DNA from: JACVRX01 sp963831385
Lineage (GTDB): Bacteria; Actinomycetota; Actinomycetes; Jiangellales; Jiangellaceae
Assembly (NCBI GenBank): GCA_963831385.1
Contig: CAWHPW010000011.1
Coordinates: forward strand, 186,001 to 250,000
Reading direction: 5' to 3'
DNA: 64,000 bases
Position 1 is the stretch's first letter; each line of letters begins with the position of its first letter. This document shows, piece after piece, positions 25,066 to 33,328 of this stretch. The notes beneath the pieces were generated by a model. That model had not been told where the DNA came from. It made no database searches and saw nothing but the letters and a program-made list of their open reading frames with translations. A program made the translations under genes and the position numbers.

Positions 25066-26070
25066 CTACCCCGCCGAGACAGCCTGCACGTCCTGCGCAT
25101 ACGCGTTCAGCGCGGCGACCGCGTCATCGACGACAGCTCTGGCGAGATCTGCCGGATCGACGATCCGGCCAGTGCCACCCAGCCGCAGGCACAGGCGGCG
25201 GATCCACCGAGGGTCGGCTACGCGGAGGCTGATCTGGAGCCGATCGGACCCGATCTCCTCGACGGTCTCACACGGGAAGTAGTCGGCCACCCAACGGCCC
25301 GCCGGCTCCAACTCCATGGTGACCAGCCGGTCATCCGGCGAGGGCTGAAAGATCCCTGCGCTCAGGTCCCGAGAGCGAGCCTGGGCTGGCACCTCCGCGG
25401 GCATTTCCAGCAGTGAGACCTCGGCCACTCGATCCAGGCGGAACAGCCGGACCGACTCCGCGCGGTGACACCAGCCCTCCAGATAGAGCCGGCCGTCGGC
25501 GAGTGCCAGCCGCATCGGATCCACGTCGCGCTCGGTGGTTTCGTCCCGCCCAGGCACCCAGTACGACAGGTGCAGCCGCCGCTTCTCGTCCAGCGCTCGC
25601 CGGATGGTGCTGGCGATGTCGGCTACTGCGTCGCCGTCAACCTCCACCCGGACCGCGGCCGCTCGCTCAGCAGCCGCTCCCGCAGCGCGCTCCAGCTTGG
25701 CAACAGCCCGGTCAACCGCACTGCGCTCCACCGAACCGGGCATCGCCCCCAACGTGCGCAACGCCACCACCAGGGCCAAGGCCTCGTCGGTCCCGAGTCG
25801 CAGCGGTCGGGCCAAATAGTCGGCATTGGAGACGTTGATGACACCTTCGCCCTCCGCGGCATCCATGTCGACCTCGATGTAGTCGCCCATCGCGAGCCCA
25901 GGTAGACCGGAGAACCACAGCACATTCAGGTCGCGCAGGATCTGCCGCTCGGTGACCCCGAACAGATCGGCGACATCCGCAACTCGGGTATTCGGGTGCG
26001 AGAGCAGGTAGGGCAGCAGCGAGAGCAGCCGGGAGACCTGTTCTTGCGCGCCACTGGGCCGCCGGATCAT
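25066..26070 (-). CDS. pafC: WYL-domain transcriptional regulator PafC
   Basis: PafC forms a heterodimer with PafB that activates the LexA-independent DNA-damage response in mycobacteria. The 334-residue protein has an N-terminal winged helix (VADVADLFGVTERQILRDLNVLWFSG) and a WYL domain whose core reads RRLHLSYWVPGRDETTERDVDPMRL, followed by DGRLYLEGWCHRAESVRLFRLDRV. A C-terminal WCX domain follows. The ATG start overlaps the pafB stop (ATGA). The name, proteasome accessory factor, reflects location near pafA; there is no evidence here for a direct role in proteolysis. Confidence 0.92.
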   Translation of the reverse strand: MIRRPSGAQEQVSRLLSLLPYLLSHPNTRVADVADLFGVTERQILRDLNVLWFSGLPGLAMGDYIEVDMDAAEGEGVINVSNADYLARPLRLGTDEALALVVALRTLGAMPGSVERSAVDRAVAKLERAAGAAAERAAAVRVEVDGDAVADIASTIRRALDEKRRLHLSYWVPGRDETTERDVDPMRLALADGRLYLEGWCHRAESVRLFRLDRVAEVSLLEMPAEVPAQARSRDLSAGIFQPSPDDRLVTMELEPAGRWVADYFPCETVEEIGSDRLQISLRVADPRWIRRLCLRLGGTGRIVDPADLARAVVDDAVAALNAYAQDVQAVSAG

Positions 26071-27032
26071 GCCGGCACCCCCGCTACCGCGCGCAAATGA
26101 GCAACCACCCGGCTGCGCACGTCGTCGGGCTCGAGGACGACGGCATCGGCGCCATACCCGGCCACCTCGGCAGCGAGATCGCCGGGATCGGCGTAGCGGA
26201 CCGCTACCACATCCCAGTCATCGGCGAGCGGGTGGCTGTCCGCGGCGCGGCGTCGCAACCCGTACCCACTCCCCCGGCGCAGCCGAATTCGCGCGATCCC
26301 TGTCTCCCGAGGCGGTGTCAACAACCCGGCGGCATCCCGAATCTCGCCCGCGGACGGCACCAGGTACGAGGCTGGTTCCCCGACCGTGGCGACGTCGCTG
26401 ACGATTCGCGACAGGCGGAACAGCCGCGGTGCCGAGCGGTCGACGTCGTAGCCGACCACGTACCAGCGGCCGTGCCACGACAGCACGCTCCACGGCTGGA
26501 GCCGACGGCGGGTGGGTTCCGTACCAGGCCCACGTCGATGGTCGAAGCTGACCGGACGACGATCGCGGACTGCTTCCCAGAGCGGCCAGAAGGCCGGCTC
26601 TTCGACGGCAACCCGCGGTTCGACCGCGGCGAGCGGCGCAGTGTCGGTATCGACGCCGGCAGCCCGTAGCTTCAGCACCGCGCGGCTGGTGGCCTCGGCC
26701 AGGCTGGCGTGCTGCCAGACCCGGGCCGCGAGACCTACTACCGCGGCCTCGTCGGGCTCGAGCCGGACCTCCGGCAGCTCGAACTCCTGCCGGCGGATGC
26801 TGTAGCCCGGTTCCTCATCCCCGGCCGGGTCGTTGGAACCGGTCTCGATCGGGATGCCGAGCTCGCGCAGCTCTTCCTTGTCGCGTTCGAACATTCGCTC
26901 GAACGCTTCGTCGGATTGGTCACCGTACCCGCCAACGACCTGCCGGATCTTGCTCTTCGGCACGTACCCGCGTGAGACGAGCAGGCAGATGACGAGATTC
27001 ATCAACCGCTCGCTCTTGGCCTGGGTTGGCAC
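26067..27032 (-). CDS. pafB: WYL-domain transcriptional regulator PafB
   Basis: PafB is the partner of PafC and has the same architecture in 321 residues: an N-terminal helix-turn-helix (ERLMNLVICLLVSRGYVPKSKI), a WYL domain with RRPVSFDHRRGPGTEPTRRRLQPWSVL and WHGRWYVVGYDVDRSAPRLFRLSRI, and a C-terminal WCX domain. The GTG at 27032 starts right before the conserved TQAKSERLMNL segment. It is the first gene of a minus-strand run pafB-pafC-(small membrane protein)-tatA-tatC-dagK-helY, divergent from the DUF3866 gene. The 58-bp divergent region contains a palindrome whose arms look like two opposing -10 boxes. Confidence 0.92.
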   Translation of the reverse strand: MPTQAKSERLMNLVICLLVSRGYVPKSKIRQVVGGYGDQSDEAFERMFERDKEELRELGIPIETGSNDPAGDEEPGYSIRRQEFELPEVRLEPDEAAVVGLAARVWQHASLAEATSRAVLKLRAAGVDTDTAPLAAVEPRVAVEEPAFWPLWEAVRDRRPVSFDHRRGPGTEPTRRRLQPWSVLSWHGRWYVVGYDVDRSAPRLFRLSRIVSDVATVGEPASYLVPSAGEIRDAAGLLTPPRETGIARIRLRRGSGYGLRRRAADSHPLADDWDVVAVRYADPGDLAAEVAGYGADAVVLEPDDVRSRVVAHLRAVAGVPA

Positions 27033-27061
27033 TGCGTTTCAGAGCCCCTTTCTGACTCCGA

Positions 27062-27084
27062 GAGGCTAACTGGTCGCTAGCCTC
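27062..27084. promoter_or_regulatory. Palindrome with two opposed -10-like boxes, pafB/DUF3866 region
   Basis: GAGGCTA (27062-27068) and its complement TAGCCTC (27078-27084) are separated by 9 nt. Read outward, each arm supplies TAGCCT, a plausible actinobacterial -10: on the plus strand it ends 7 nt before the DUF3866 ATG (possible leaderless mRNA), and on the minus strand it lies about 30 nt before the pafB GTG. No convincing -35 is seen on either strand. Confidence 0.35.
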
Positions 27085-27090
27085 GGCGAG

Positions 27091-28167
27091 ATGATCCGAT
27101 GGCGATCGGGCGTGGTGGTGTCGCTAGGCCGATCATGGCCAGGTGTCACCGAGCTCACTGCATCAGTCAACGGCGGAGATCCGGTTCCTGCTCTCGCCTA
27201 CGACCAGGTCGTCGGCCAGCCCGAGGTCGGCGACCGAGTGCTGCTCAATACCAGCGCGCTCGCCCTTGGCCTGGGCACCGGAGGCTACGCCATGGTGGTC
27301 GCGCTCCCCGAGCGATTGCCGCGCGATCCACAGCCCGCTCCCGGGCACCTGGTGAAGTCGCGGTACACGCCGCTGCAAACAACCGTTCTCGGGGTCGACG
27401 AGCAGGAGTCGCCCGCCCACGACATCCTCCGGGATGCCGACGACCTCGCCGGCATGCCCGTCGTGGTGGCGGACCTGCACTCCGCTCTTCCCGCGGTCAT
27501 CGCCGGAATCCGAGATCGCAGACCCGCCTGCAGGGTCGCGTACGTCATGACCGACGGCGGCGCACTGCCGCTCTGGTACAGCAGGTCGGTCGCGCAGCTG
27601 CGCGGCGCCGGCTGGCTGTCCTGCGTGGTCACAGTGGGCCAGGCCTACGGCGGCGATGCCGAGGCTGTGACCCTGCACACCGGGCTGCTGGCGGCGCGGC
27701 ATGTCTACGACGCAGAGGTCGCCGTCGTGACACAGGGCCCAGGCAACCTGGGCAGCGGCACCCGCTGGGGTTTCTCCGGTGTCGCATGCGGGGAGGCGGT
27801 CAACGCCACGGCCGTGCTGGGCGGACGGTGTGTTGCGTCGTTGCGAATCAGCGGTGCGGACCGTCGCGAACGTCACCATGGCATCTCCCACCACAGCCTG
27901 ACGGCCTACGGCCGGGTCGCTCTCGTGCCCGCTGACGTCGTGGTGCCCACGCTGGAGGGCGAGCTTGCCGCTCGGGTTGTCGACCAGTTGATCCTGCTGG
28001 CCCGGCACCGGATCGTCACCGTCGCTGTCGACGGGCTGCTCGACGCACTCCGCTCGTCACCGGTTCAGCTCTCCACCATGGGACGGGGCCTCGATGAGGA
28101 TCCGGCGTATTTCCTGGCCGCCGCAGCCGCCGGCCGGCACGCCGCTGCCCTACTTGACGCAACGTGA
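27091..28167 (+). CDS. DUF3866 family protein
   Basis: This 358-residue cytoplasmic protein matches the actinobacterial DUF3866 family, which is conserved near pafBC in several genera; the biochemical function is unknown. Visible conserved segments are VGDRVLLNTSALALGLGTGGYAMVV near residue 45, GHLVKSRYTPLQTTVLGVDEQESP near 85, AYVMTDGGALPLWYS near 150, TQGPGNLGSGTRWGFSGVACGEAVNA near 215, and RHHGISHHSLTAYGRVALVPADVV near 262. The His-rich stretch and the glycine loops suggest a nucleotide- or metal-binding enzyme, but this is a guess. It is divergent from pafB, and the start has a -10-like TAGCCT only 7 nt upstream. A 95-bp palindrome begins 8 bp after its stop codon. Confidence 0.8.
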   Translation: MIRWRSGVVVSLGRSWPGVTELTASVNGGDPVPALAYDQVVGQPEVGDRVLLNTSALALGLGTGGYAMVVALPERLPRDPQPAPGHLVKSRYTPLQTTVLGVDEQESPAHDILRDADDLAGMPVVVADLHSALPAVIAGIRDRRPACRVAYVMTDGGALPLWYSRSVAQLRGAGWLSCVVTVGQAYGGDAEAVTLHTGLLAARHVYDAEVAVVTQGPGNLGSGTRWGFSGVACGEAVNATAVLGGRCVASLRISGADRRERHHGISHHSLTAYGRVALVPADVVVPTLEGELAARVVDQLILLARHRIVTVAVDGLLDALRSSPVQLSTMGRGLDEDPAYFLAAAAAGRHAAALLDAT

Positions 28168-28175
28168 ACAGCGAA

Positions 28176-28270
28176 GATCGTCCAATCGACAGGAACAACG
28201 GGCAGGCCGGACTTTGTCACCTGGGCCGATGCCTATGCCGCAAGCCGATGTTCCTGTTGGTTGGCCGATC
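28176..28270. repeat. 95-bp palindromic element, copy 1
   Basis: The ends GATCGTCCAATCGACAGGAA (28176-28195) and 28251-28270 are inverted copies with 17 of 20 bases matching. A second element of exactly the same length lies at 29206-29300. Outer arms and a central CCTGGGC are shared by both copies; the rest of the loop differs. The right arm lies within the last codons of the DUF559 gene. Confidence 0.65.
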
Positions 28271-29123
28271 TTCCACGCTGAGCCAGCAGCTGCAGCACCA
28301 TTGACAGCACCCACTCGGGGTCTCCGACAATGTGCTCCCAGGTGAATCGGAGCACCAGATACCCGGCAACCACGAGCTCGTTGTAGCGGCGGGCGTCTCG
28401 CTCCAGACCGGACCGCTGGCCGTGCCAGAAGAAGCTGTCCGCCTCGAGCATGATGCCGGTGGCTGGGTCTCCCAGATCGACAGTCGCGATCCAACGACCG
28501 TTTCGAGTTGCCCGGAACTGTGGCTCGAACACGGTGATGTTGCCCTCGATCAGAATCCCGCGCAGCGCTGATTCGGCTGGAGACATGGCACGCGAATCGG
28601 CGTGTTTGGCGACTCGCCGCGCCCGCGCTGATCCCTTGCCACGCAGCGCACTTGCGGCGTCAACTAGCTCCTGTTTGGTGATGTGTCCGACCCGCAAGGC
28701 CGTATCGGCGATCGCGAGCGCCTGGGGGAACTGGCATGTCTTCGCGCAGTCGAGAACCGTTCGCAAGACCGTCGTGACCTCTGCCCGGATCTCGTCCGGC
28801 TGCAAGTCCGCATAATGAAGGTCGACGTCGTCCGGACAATCGACGCGACTTCGGTGGCGACGAACCGTGACGTGAAGCATCGTCGGAGCCGTCAGTACGC
28901 CCAGCTCCCAGATCTCGGCCGCACTCAGGTGCGAGACGACGCCCCTGAGAGCGTGGACTCGTGCTCGGCTCAGCCGTTCTGGCAGGCAATACAGGCCGCG
29001 CGACGGACGGATAACGGTCCCTTGGTCGAGCGCCCGTTGCAGGGCGTACTGGGTGACGACATTGCCTAACTGGCTCGCCCGCGCTAATCCGCCCATCGAC
29101 CACAGTGCCTGCACGACCGTCAC
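28233..29123 (-). CDS. DUF559 endonuclease-like protein with AbiEi-type N-terminal domain
   Basis: The 296-residue product has two parts. Residues 1-70 resemble the helix-turn-helix domain of AbiEi-type antitoxin proteins (GGLARASQLGNVVTQYALQRAL then IRPSRGLYCLPE). Residues about 175-285 resemble DUF559, a Vsr/restriction-nuclease-like fold, ending GIMLEADSFFWHGQR, ERDARRYNELVVAGYLVLRFTWEHIV with the acidic and His/Arg residues of that family. Such two-domain genes are frequent, scattered and accessory in actinobacteria; their activity has not been shown here. No toxin partner is adjacent. The final ~14 residues (GRSANQQEHRLAA) are encoded by the flanking palindrome. The gene interrupts an otherwise conserved pafA-FKBP-DUF3866-pafB order, which suggests acquisition. 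Confidence 0.7.
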   Translation of the reverse strand: MTVVQALWSMGGLARASQLGNVVTQYALQRALDQGTVIRPSRGLYCLPERLSRARVHALRGVVSHLSAAEIWELGVLTAPTMLHVTVRRHRSRVDCPDDVDLHYADLQPDEIRAEVTTVLRTVLDCAKTCQFPQALAIADTALRVGHITKQELVDAASALRGKGSARARRVAKHADSRAMSPAESALRGILIEGNITVFEPQFRATRNGRWIATVDLGDPATGIMLEADSFFWHGQRSGLERDARRYNELVVAGYLVLRFTWEHIVGDPEWVLSMVLQLLAQRGRSANQQEHRLAA

Positions 29124-29205
29124 ATCGCAGAATCATGGCGACGGCTCGGTCTGGCTCAAAGGGCCGAGGGCCAGCCTGTGGACAACCACCGTGGGTCAGG
29201 TTCAT

Positions 29206-29300
29206 GATCGGCGAACCAACAGGAACAAACGCTGCGGGAGCGACCTCCGCCTGGGCAATTGGGCGGCGTCGCCGTGGTTATTCCTGCTGGATGGCCGATC
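29206..29300. repeat. 95-bp palindromic element, copy 2
   Basis: The ends GATCGGCGAACCAACAGGAA (29206-29225) and 29281-29300 are inverted copies with 17 of 20 bases matching. Inside, GCGAC..CCGCC and GGCGG..GTCGC can extend the stem while the first copy keeps pairing with different bases. Both copies have CCTGGGC at the same offset. It lies between the DUF559 start and the FKBP gene; the rest of the gap (29124-29205) shows nothing recognisable. Confidence 0.65.
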
Positions 29301-29319
29301 TCGAAGGCGACGCCTGATC

Positions 29320-30261
29320 TCAGGCGGTGCCGATGATGTCGATGACGATGGCAATCGGCTCGCCTTGCGGTGCCTGTTCGGTCACGTTGTCGGCCGCCGC
29401 GATACGGACCAGAACGCGGGTTCCGACCTTGTGACCCTCCAGCGCCTCGGTGAGGCCAGGCAGCTGATCCGGCGTGACGACGATCGGGCTGGCCCCGTCG
29501 TCCCAGGAGGAGAACTGGGTCTCCTTGGTCGCGTACGAGGCCTGCACGACCTTGACCACCAGCGACTCGCCGAGATCGGCACCGTCACCGGCGACCAGGA
29601 CATTGGTCGTCGACGTCTCGACCGGCGTCGCCGACGCTGGGAACTCGACCGTCGGCGCGTCGACGCCGTCGCCGGTGACAGTCGGCAAGTCGGCGGGCAG
29701 GTCTGCGACGGGGGCACCCGAGATCGCCGCGTCGTCGCCATAGGAGTCGACGATGTCGACGACGAACACCAACGTGGAGCCGGCTTCGATCGGTGAGCCC
29801 TCGGGCGGCGTGTCGCCGTATGCCTTGTCCGGAGGTATGACCAGCAGGACCCGAGAGCCGGCATTCTGACCGACCAGCCCCTCGTCCCAGCCGGGGATGA
29901 CAGAGCCTTCGCCGATGGGGAAACCGGCTGGGCTGCCCCTGTCGTATGAGTTGTCGAAGACGTTCGCGGCGCCTTCGTCACTGGGCGCCCAGGTCTGGCC
30001 GAGGTAGTCCGCCACTAGGTAGTCACCTGCTGCGACCTCACGGCCCTCCCCCTCGGAGAGCACGTCGACGACCAGATCGGTCGGCGGATCGCCAGTGGGG
30101 ACCTCGAGCTCGGGCTTGGCTCCGGCCTCACCGGTTACCGCGATCCCGCTGTCGGTCGAGGTGGTGGGTTCGGCGGCCTCGGGTTCCGAGTCCGAGCCGC
30201 ACCCGGCGATTGCGACGGAGGCGGCCAGTAACAGGCCGGCCAGGGCCGTGGGTCTGGGCAC
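29320..30261 (-). CDS. FKBP-type peptidyl-prolyl isomerase lipoprotein
   Basis: This is a secreted lipoprotein prolyl isomerase that should assist protein folding outside the cytoplasmic membrane. The 313-residue protein starts with a signal peptide (LAGLLLAASVAIAGC) whose lipobox IAGC gives the lipidated cysteine about 21 residues in. The first FKBP domain (about 70-165) is well preserved: VFDNSYDRGSPAGFPIG, VIPGWDEGLVGQNAGSRVLLVIPPDKAYG. A second, more diverged FKBP-like repeat occupies about 185-313 (PGLTEALEGHKVGTRVLVRI). GTG at 30261 is chosen because the signal peptide starts there and GAAGGA lies 9 nt upstream. It lies 93 bp downstream of pafA, as in other actinobacteria. Confidence 0.9.
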   Translation of the reverse strand: MPRPTALAGLLLAASVAIAGCGSDSEPEAAEPTTSTDSGIAVTGEAGAKPELEVPTGDPPTDLVVDVLSEGEGREVAAGDYLVADYLGQTWAPSDEGAANVFDNSYDRGSPAGFPIGEGSVIPGWDEGLVGQNAGSRVLLVIPPDKAYGDTPPEGSPIEAGSTLVFVVDIVDSYGDDAAISGAPVADLPADLPTVTGDGVDAPTVEFPASATPVETSTTNVLVAGDGADLGESLVVKVVQASYATKETQFSSWDDGASPIVVTPDQLPGLTEALEGHKVGTRVLVRIAAADNVTEQAPQGEPIAIVIDIIGTA

Positions 30262-30354
30262 GGTGCTGCGTCCTTCGGGGTCGGGTGGCTGGGGCGCCCT
30301 AGAGGACGCGAAGTCCTCCACCCTAGAACAGCGACCTGAGAGTTCCCGAAGAGG

Positions 30355-31716
30355 TCACATGCTGGCGATGAGCTTCTCGACCCGCTCGTCGACGGCTCGG
30401 AACGGGTCCTTGCACAATACGGTCCGTTGAGCCTGGTCGTTCAGCTTCAGGTGTACCCAGTCGACGGTGAAATCACGCCGGCGCTCCTGGGCTCGTCGGA
30501 TGAACTCACCGCGCAGCCGGGCCCTGGTCGTCTGCGGCGGCACTGACTTGGCCTCGAAGATCTCGATGTCGCGGCATACCCGGCTGACGGCGCCGCGTCG
30601 TTCGAGCAGGTAGTAGACCCCGCGGCCGCGGTGGATGTCGTGGTAAGAGAGATCGAGCTGAGCAATCCGGGGATGGGTCAACGACAGACCATGCCGGTCG
30701 CGGTACTGCTCGATGAGCCGGAATTTGGTCACCCAGTCGATCTCGCGCTCGACTAACGCCAGGTCACCGGAGTCGACGGCCTTGAGGGTGCGCTCCCACA
30801 GCTCCAGAACCCGTTGCACCGTTGGCGTGCCCAGATCACGGCGGTCGACGAAGTCGCGGGCCTTGGTGAAGTACTCCTCCTGGATCTCCAGGGCCGACGC
30901 CTCTCGCCCGTTGGCGAGCCGAACCTTACGCCGGCCGGTCACGTCGTGGCTGATCTCTCGAATGGCCCGGATGGGGTTCTCCAGGCCGAGGTCGCGCAGG
31001 TTCGCTCCGGTCTCGACCATCCGCAGCACCAGGTCGGTGCTGCCCACCTTGAGCAGGGTGGTCGCCTCGTTCATGTTCGAGTCGCCGACGATCACGTGCA
31101 GCCGGCGGTACCGCTCGGCATCGGCGTGCGGTTCGTCGCGGGTGTTGATGATCGGACGGCTGCGCGTAGTGGCGCTCGACACGCCTTCCCAAATGTGCTC
31201 GGCGCGTTGACTCACCGCGTAGACCGCCCCGCGCGGGGTCTGCAGGACCTTCCCCGCGCCGCAGATGATCTGACGCGTGACCAAGAACGGGATCAGCACG
31301 TCGGCCAGCCGGGAGAACTCACCGTGTCGTCCCACCAGGTAGTTCTCGTGGCAGCCGTAGGAGTTGCCGGCTGAATCGGTGTTGTTCTTGAACAGGTACA
31401 CATCGCCCGCGATGCCCTCCTCGCGCAGCCGCTTCTCGGCATCGACCAGCAGCCCCTCCAGCACCCGCTCTCCCGCCTTGTCGTGGGTGACGAGGTCGAT
31501 GATCGAGTCACACTCCGGCGTGGCGTATTCGGGATGGCTGCCGACGTCCAGGTAGAGCCGAGCTCCGTTGGAAAGGAAGACGTTGCTGCTTCGGCCCCAG
31601 GTCACTACGCGGCGAAACAGGTACCGCGCCACCTCGTCTGGGGAAAGCCGCCGTTGACCGCGGAAGGTGCAGGTAACGCCGTACTCGTTCTCGAGTCCGA
31701 AGATACGGCGGTCCAC
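30355..31716 (-). CDS. pafA: Pup-protein ligase PafA
   Basis: PafA uses ATP to join the C-terminal glutamate of Pup to lysines of target proteins. The 453-residue enzyme of the glutamine-synthetase-like fold begins with MDRRIFGLENEYGV and contains the catalytic-site segment NGARLYLDVGSHPEYATPE near residue 50, the nucleotide/metal-site loops KNNTDSAGNSYGCHENYL near 110, RPIINTRDEPHADAERYRRLHVI near 187, and DSNMNEATTLLKVG. Length and motifs match mycobacterial PafA. GTG at 31716 lies 9 nt after the prcA stop without an obvious ribosome binding site, so translation is probably coupled to prcA or leaderless. Downstream is the FKBP lipoprotein gene. Confidence 0.97.
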   Translation of the reverse strand: MDRRIFGLENEYGVTCTFRGQRRLSPDEVARYLFRRVVTWGRSSNVFLSNGARLYLDVGSHPEYATPECDSIIDLVTHDKAGERVLEGLLVDAEKRLREEGIAGDVYLFKNNTDSAGNSYGCHENYLVGRHGEFSRLADVLIPFLVTRQIICGAGKVLQTPRGAVYAVSQRAEHIWEGVSSATTRSRPIINTRDEPHADAERYRRLHVIVGDSNMNEATTLLKVGSTDLVLRMVETGANLRDLGLENPIRAIREISHDVTGRRKVRLANGREASALEIQEEYFTKARDFVDRRDLGTPTVQRVLELWERTLKAVDSGDLALVEREIDWVTKFRLIEQYRDRHGLSLTHPRIAQLDLSYHDIHRGRGVYYLLERRGAVSRVCRDIEIFEAKSVPPQTTRARLRGEFIRRAQERRRDFTVDWVHLKLNDQAQRTVLCKDPFRAVDERVEKLIASM

Positions 31717-31725
31717 CCGGCCAGA

Positions 31726-32445
31726 CTACGTGCTCGCTGCCGGGGGCTCATCGGGCACGCTCAGCAGTTCGTCCAGCTCCGGACTGACGATGCGGCGGAA
31801 CCGACGACGCGGCCGGTCGCGATCGAGAATCGCGACCTCCAGGGCGTCTGAGGTCAACGTGCGAGTCTCGTCGTCACCGCTGTCTCGGCCAAGCGCCTCG
31901 ACCGCCAGCCGCAATGCCTCCTGCAGGGTCAGATCGTCACGATAGTTCTCGGCGACGTATCGGGTGATCTGCTCGGCCGAGCCGCCCATGACCGCGAACT
32001 GCTGTTCCTGCGCCACCGAGCCGTCGTAGGTCAAGCGGTACACCTGGTCGTCGGCGACTGTGCGGCCGACCTCGGCCACCACGATCTCGACCTCGTACGG
32101 CTTGGGCTCGGTGGTGAAGATCGTGCCCAGGGTCTGGGCGTAGACGTTGGCCAGCCCCCGCCCGGTGACGTCCGCTCGGTCGAACGCGTAGCCGCGCAGG
32201 TCGGCCATCCGCACCCCGGCAACCCGCAGGTTCTCGAACTCGTTGTACTTGCCGACAGCCGCGAACGCGATCCGGTCGTAGATCTCACTGATCTTGTGTA
32301 GCGACCGGGACGGGGTCTCGGCAGCGAACAGGATTCCGCCGGGGTACTGGATGACGACGACCGATCGGCCGCGGGCGATGCCCTTGCGGGCGTAGTCGGC
32401 CCGATCTTTCATCAGCTGCTCAGGCGATACGTATCCGAACTGCAT
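31726..32445 (-). CDS. prcA: Proteasome alpha subunit PrcA
   Basis: PrcA builds the outer heptameric rings of the 20S proteasome; it gates entry and docks Mpa. The 239-residue protein starts MQFGYVSPEQLMKDRADYA, the conserved gate segment, followed by RKGIARGRSVVVIQYPGGILFAAE and the alpha-subunit core. No N-terminal catalytic Thr is expected or present. Its C-terminus is short and charged (RRFRRIVSPELDELLSVPDEPP). The ATG at 32445 is preferred over the longer frame to 32598 because the family begins at this methionine. It lies 31 bp after prcB and 9 bp before pafA, in the order pup-prcB-prcA-pafA. Confidence 0.96.
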   Translation of the reverse strand: MQFGYVSPEQLMKDRADYARKGIARGRSVVVIQYPGGILFAAETPSRSLHKISEIYDRIAFAAVGKYNEFENLRVAGVRMADLRGYAFDRADVTGRGLANVYAQTLGTIFTTEPKPYEVEIVVAEVGRTVADDQVYRLTYDGSVAQEQQFAVMGGSAEQITRYVAENYRDDLTLQEALRLAVEALGRDSGDDETRTLTSDALEVAILDRDRPRRRFRRIVSPELDELLSVPDEPPAAST

Positions 32446-32476
32446 CGTCACCGCTGGCGTCCTCTCGGCCGTGCGT

Positions 32477-33322
32477 TCACTGCAGGGGAGCTTGCGGGCC
32501 GTCTGGGCGCACGCTGCGCGCATCGAGAACGGTCTCGACGACCTCCCCGACGGCGCTCTCGGCCAGCCGCCGATATCCGTGTGCATCGACGACTGCAACC
32601 ACCGGGAAGATCCCCCGGGAAAGATCCGGCCCGCCGGTAGCGGAATCGTCGTCCGCAGCGTCGTAGAGAGCTTGAATGCACACGATGGTTGCGTCGGCCA
32701 CGCTCAGGTCGGGCCGGAACAGCTTCTTCAATGCGCCGCGAGCGAACAGTGAGCCGGACCCCACCGAGTAGTACATGTGCTCCTCGGAGCGCCCTCCGGT
32801 GACGTCATAGGAGAAGATCCGGCCAGTGCCCAGGTCGAGGTCGAAACCCGCGAACAGCGGCAGCACGGCCAGGCCCTGCAGAGCCAGCCCCAGGTTTCCC
32901 CTGATCATGTGCGACAGCCGGTTGGCCTTGCCGTCGAGGGACAAGACGATGCCCTCGATCTTCTCGTAGTGCTCGAGCTCGAGCTGAAACAGCCGCACCA
33001 TCTCGACAGCTACGCCGGCCGCGCCGGCGATACCAATGCAGGAGTACTCGTCGGCCGAGAAGACCTTCTCGACGTCGCGCTGGGCGATGATGTTGCCCAT
33101 GGTCGAGCGCCGGTCGCCGGCCATCACCACGCCGTCGGGATAAGTCGTCGCCACGATTGTCGTGCCGTGCGGGGTCTGGTCCGCGAGATTCGACCCGCCG
33201 GCGGGGCCGCGGCCGGGCAGCAGCTCCGGGGCCTGCCGGCTCAAGAAGTCGGTGAACGATGCTGTGCCTGGGGTCAGAAAGGAACTCGGGAGCCGTCCGA
33301 CCGGCTCGCCTGGATACGGCAT
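32477..33322 (-). CDS. prcB: Proteasome beta subunit PrcB (proteolytic)
   Basis: PrcB forms the two inner rings and carries the protease active site. The 281-residue precursor has a 53-residue propeptide ending in TPHG; autocleavage before Thr54 (HG|TTIVA) would expose the catalytic threonine. Next come the conserved Asp/Arg/Lys-site segments TYPDGVVMAGDRRST and DVEKVFSADEYSCIGIAG. The rest is the beta-subunit sandwich (EMVRLFQLELEHYEK, GGRSEEHMYYSVGSGSLFARGALK). It is 6 bp downstream of pup and probably translated from the same mRNA as pup and prcA. Confidence 0.96.
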   Translation of the reverse strand: MPYPGEPVGRLPSSFLTPGTASFTDFLSRQAPELLPGRGPAGGSNLADQTPHGTTIVATTYPDGVVMAGDRRSTMGNIIAQRDVEKVFSADEYSCIGIAGAAGVAVEMVRLFQLELEHYEKIEGIVLSLDGKANRLSHMIRGNLGLALQGLAVLPLFAGFDLDLGTGRIFSYDVTGGRSEEHMYYSVGSGSLFARGALKKLFRPDLSVADATIVCIQALYDAADDDSATGGPDLSRGIFPVVAVVDAHGYRRLAESAVGEVVETVLDARSVRPDGPQAPLQ

Positions 33323-33328
33323 AGGGTT

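Noticed and set aside
31716..31730. TAGTCT before pafA as a leaderless promoter
   Set aside because: TAG is the prcA stop codon, so the match is partly forced by it; translational coupling is a simpler explanation.
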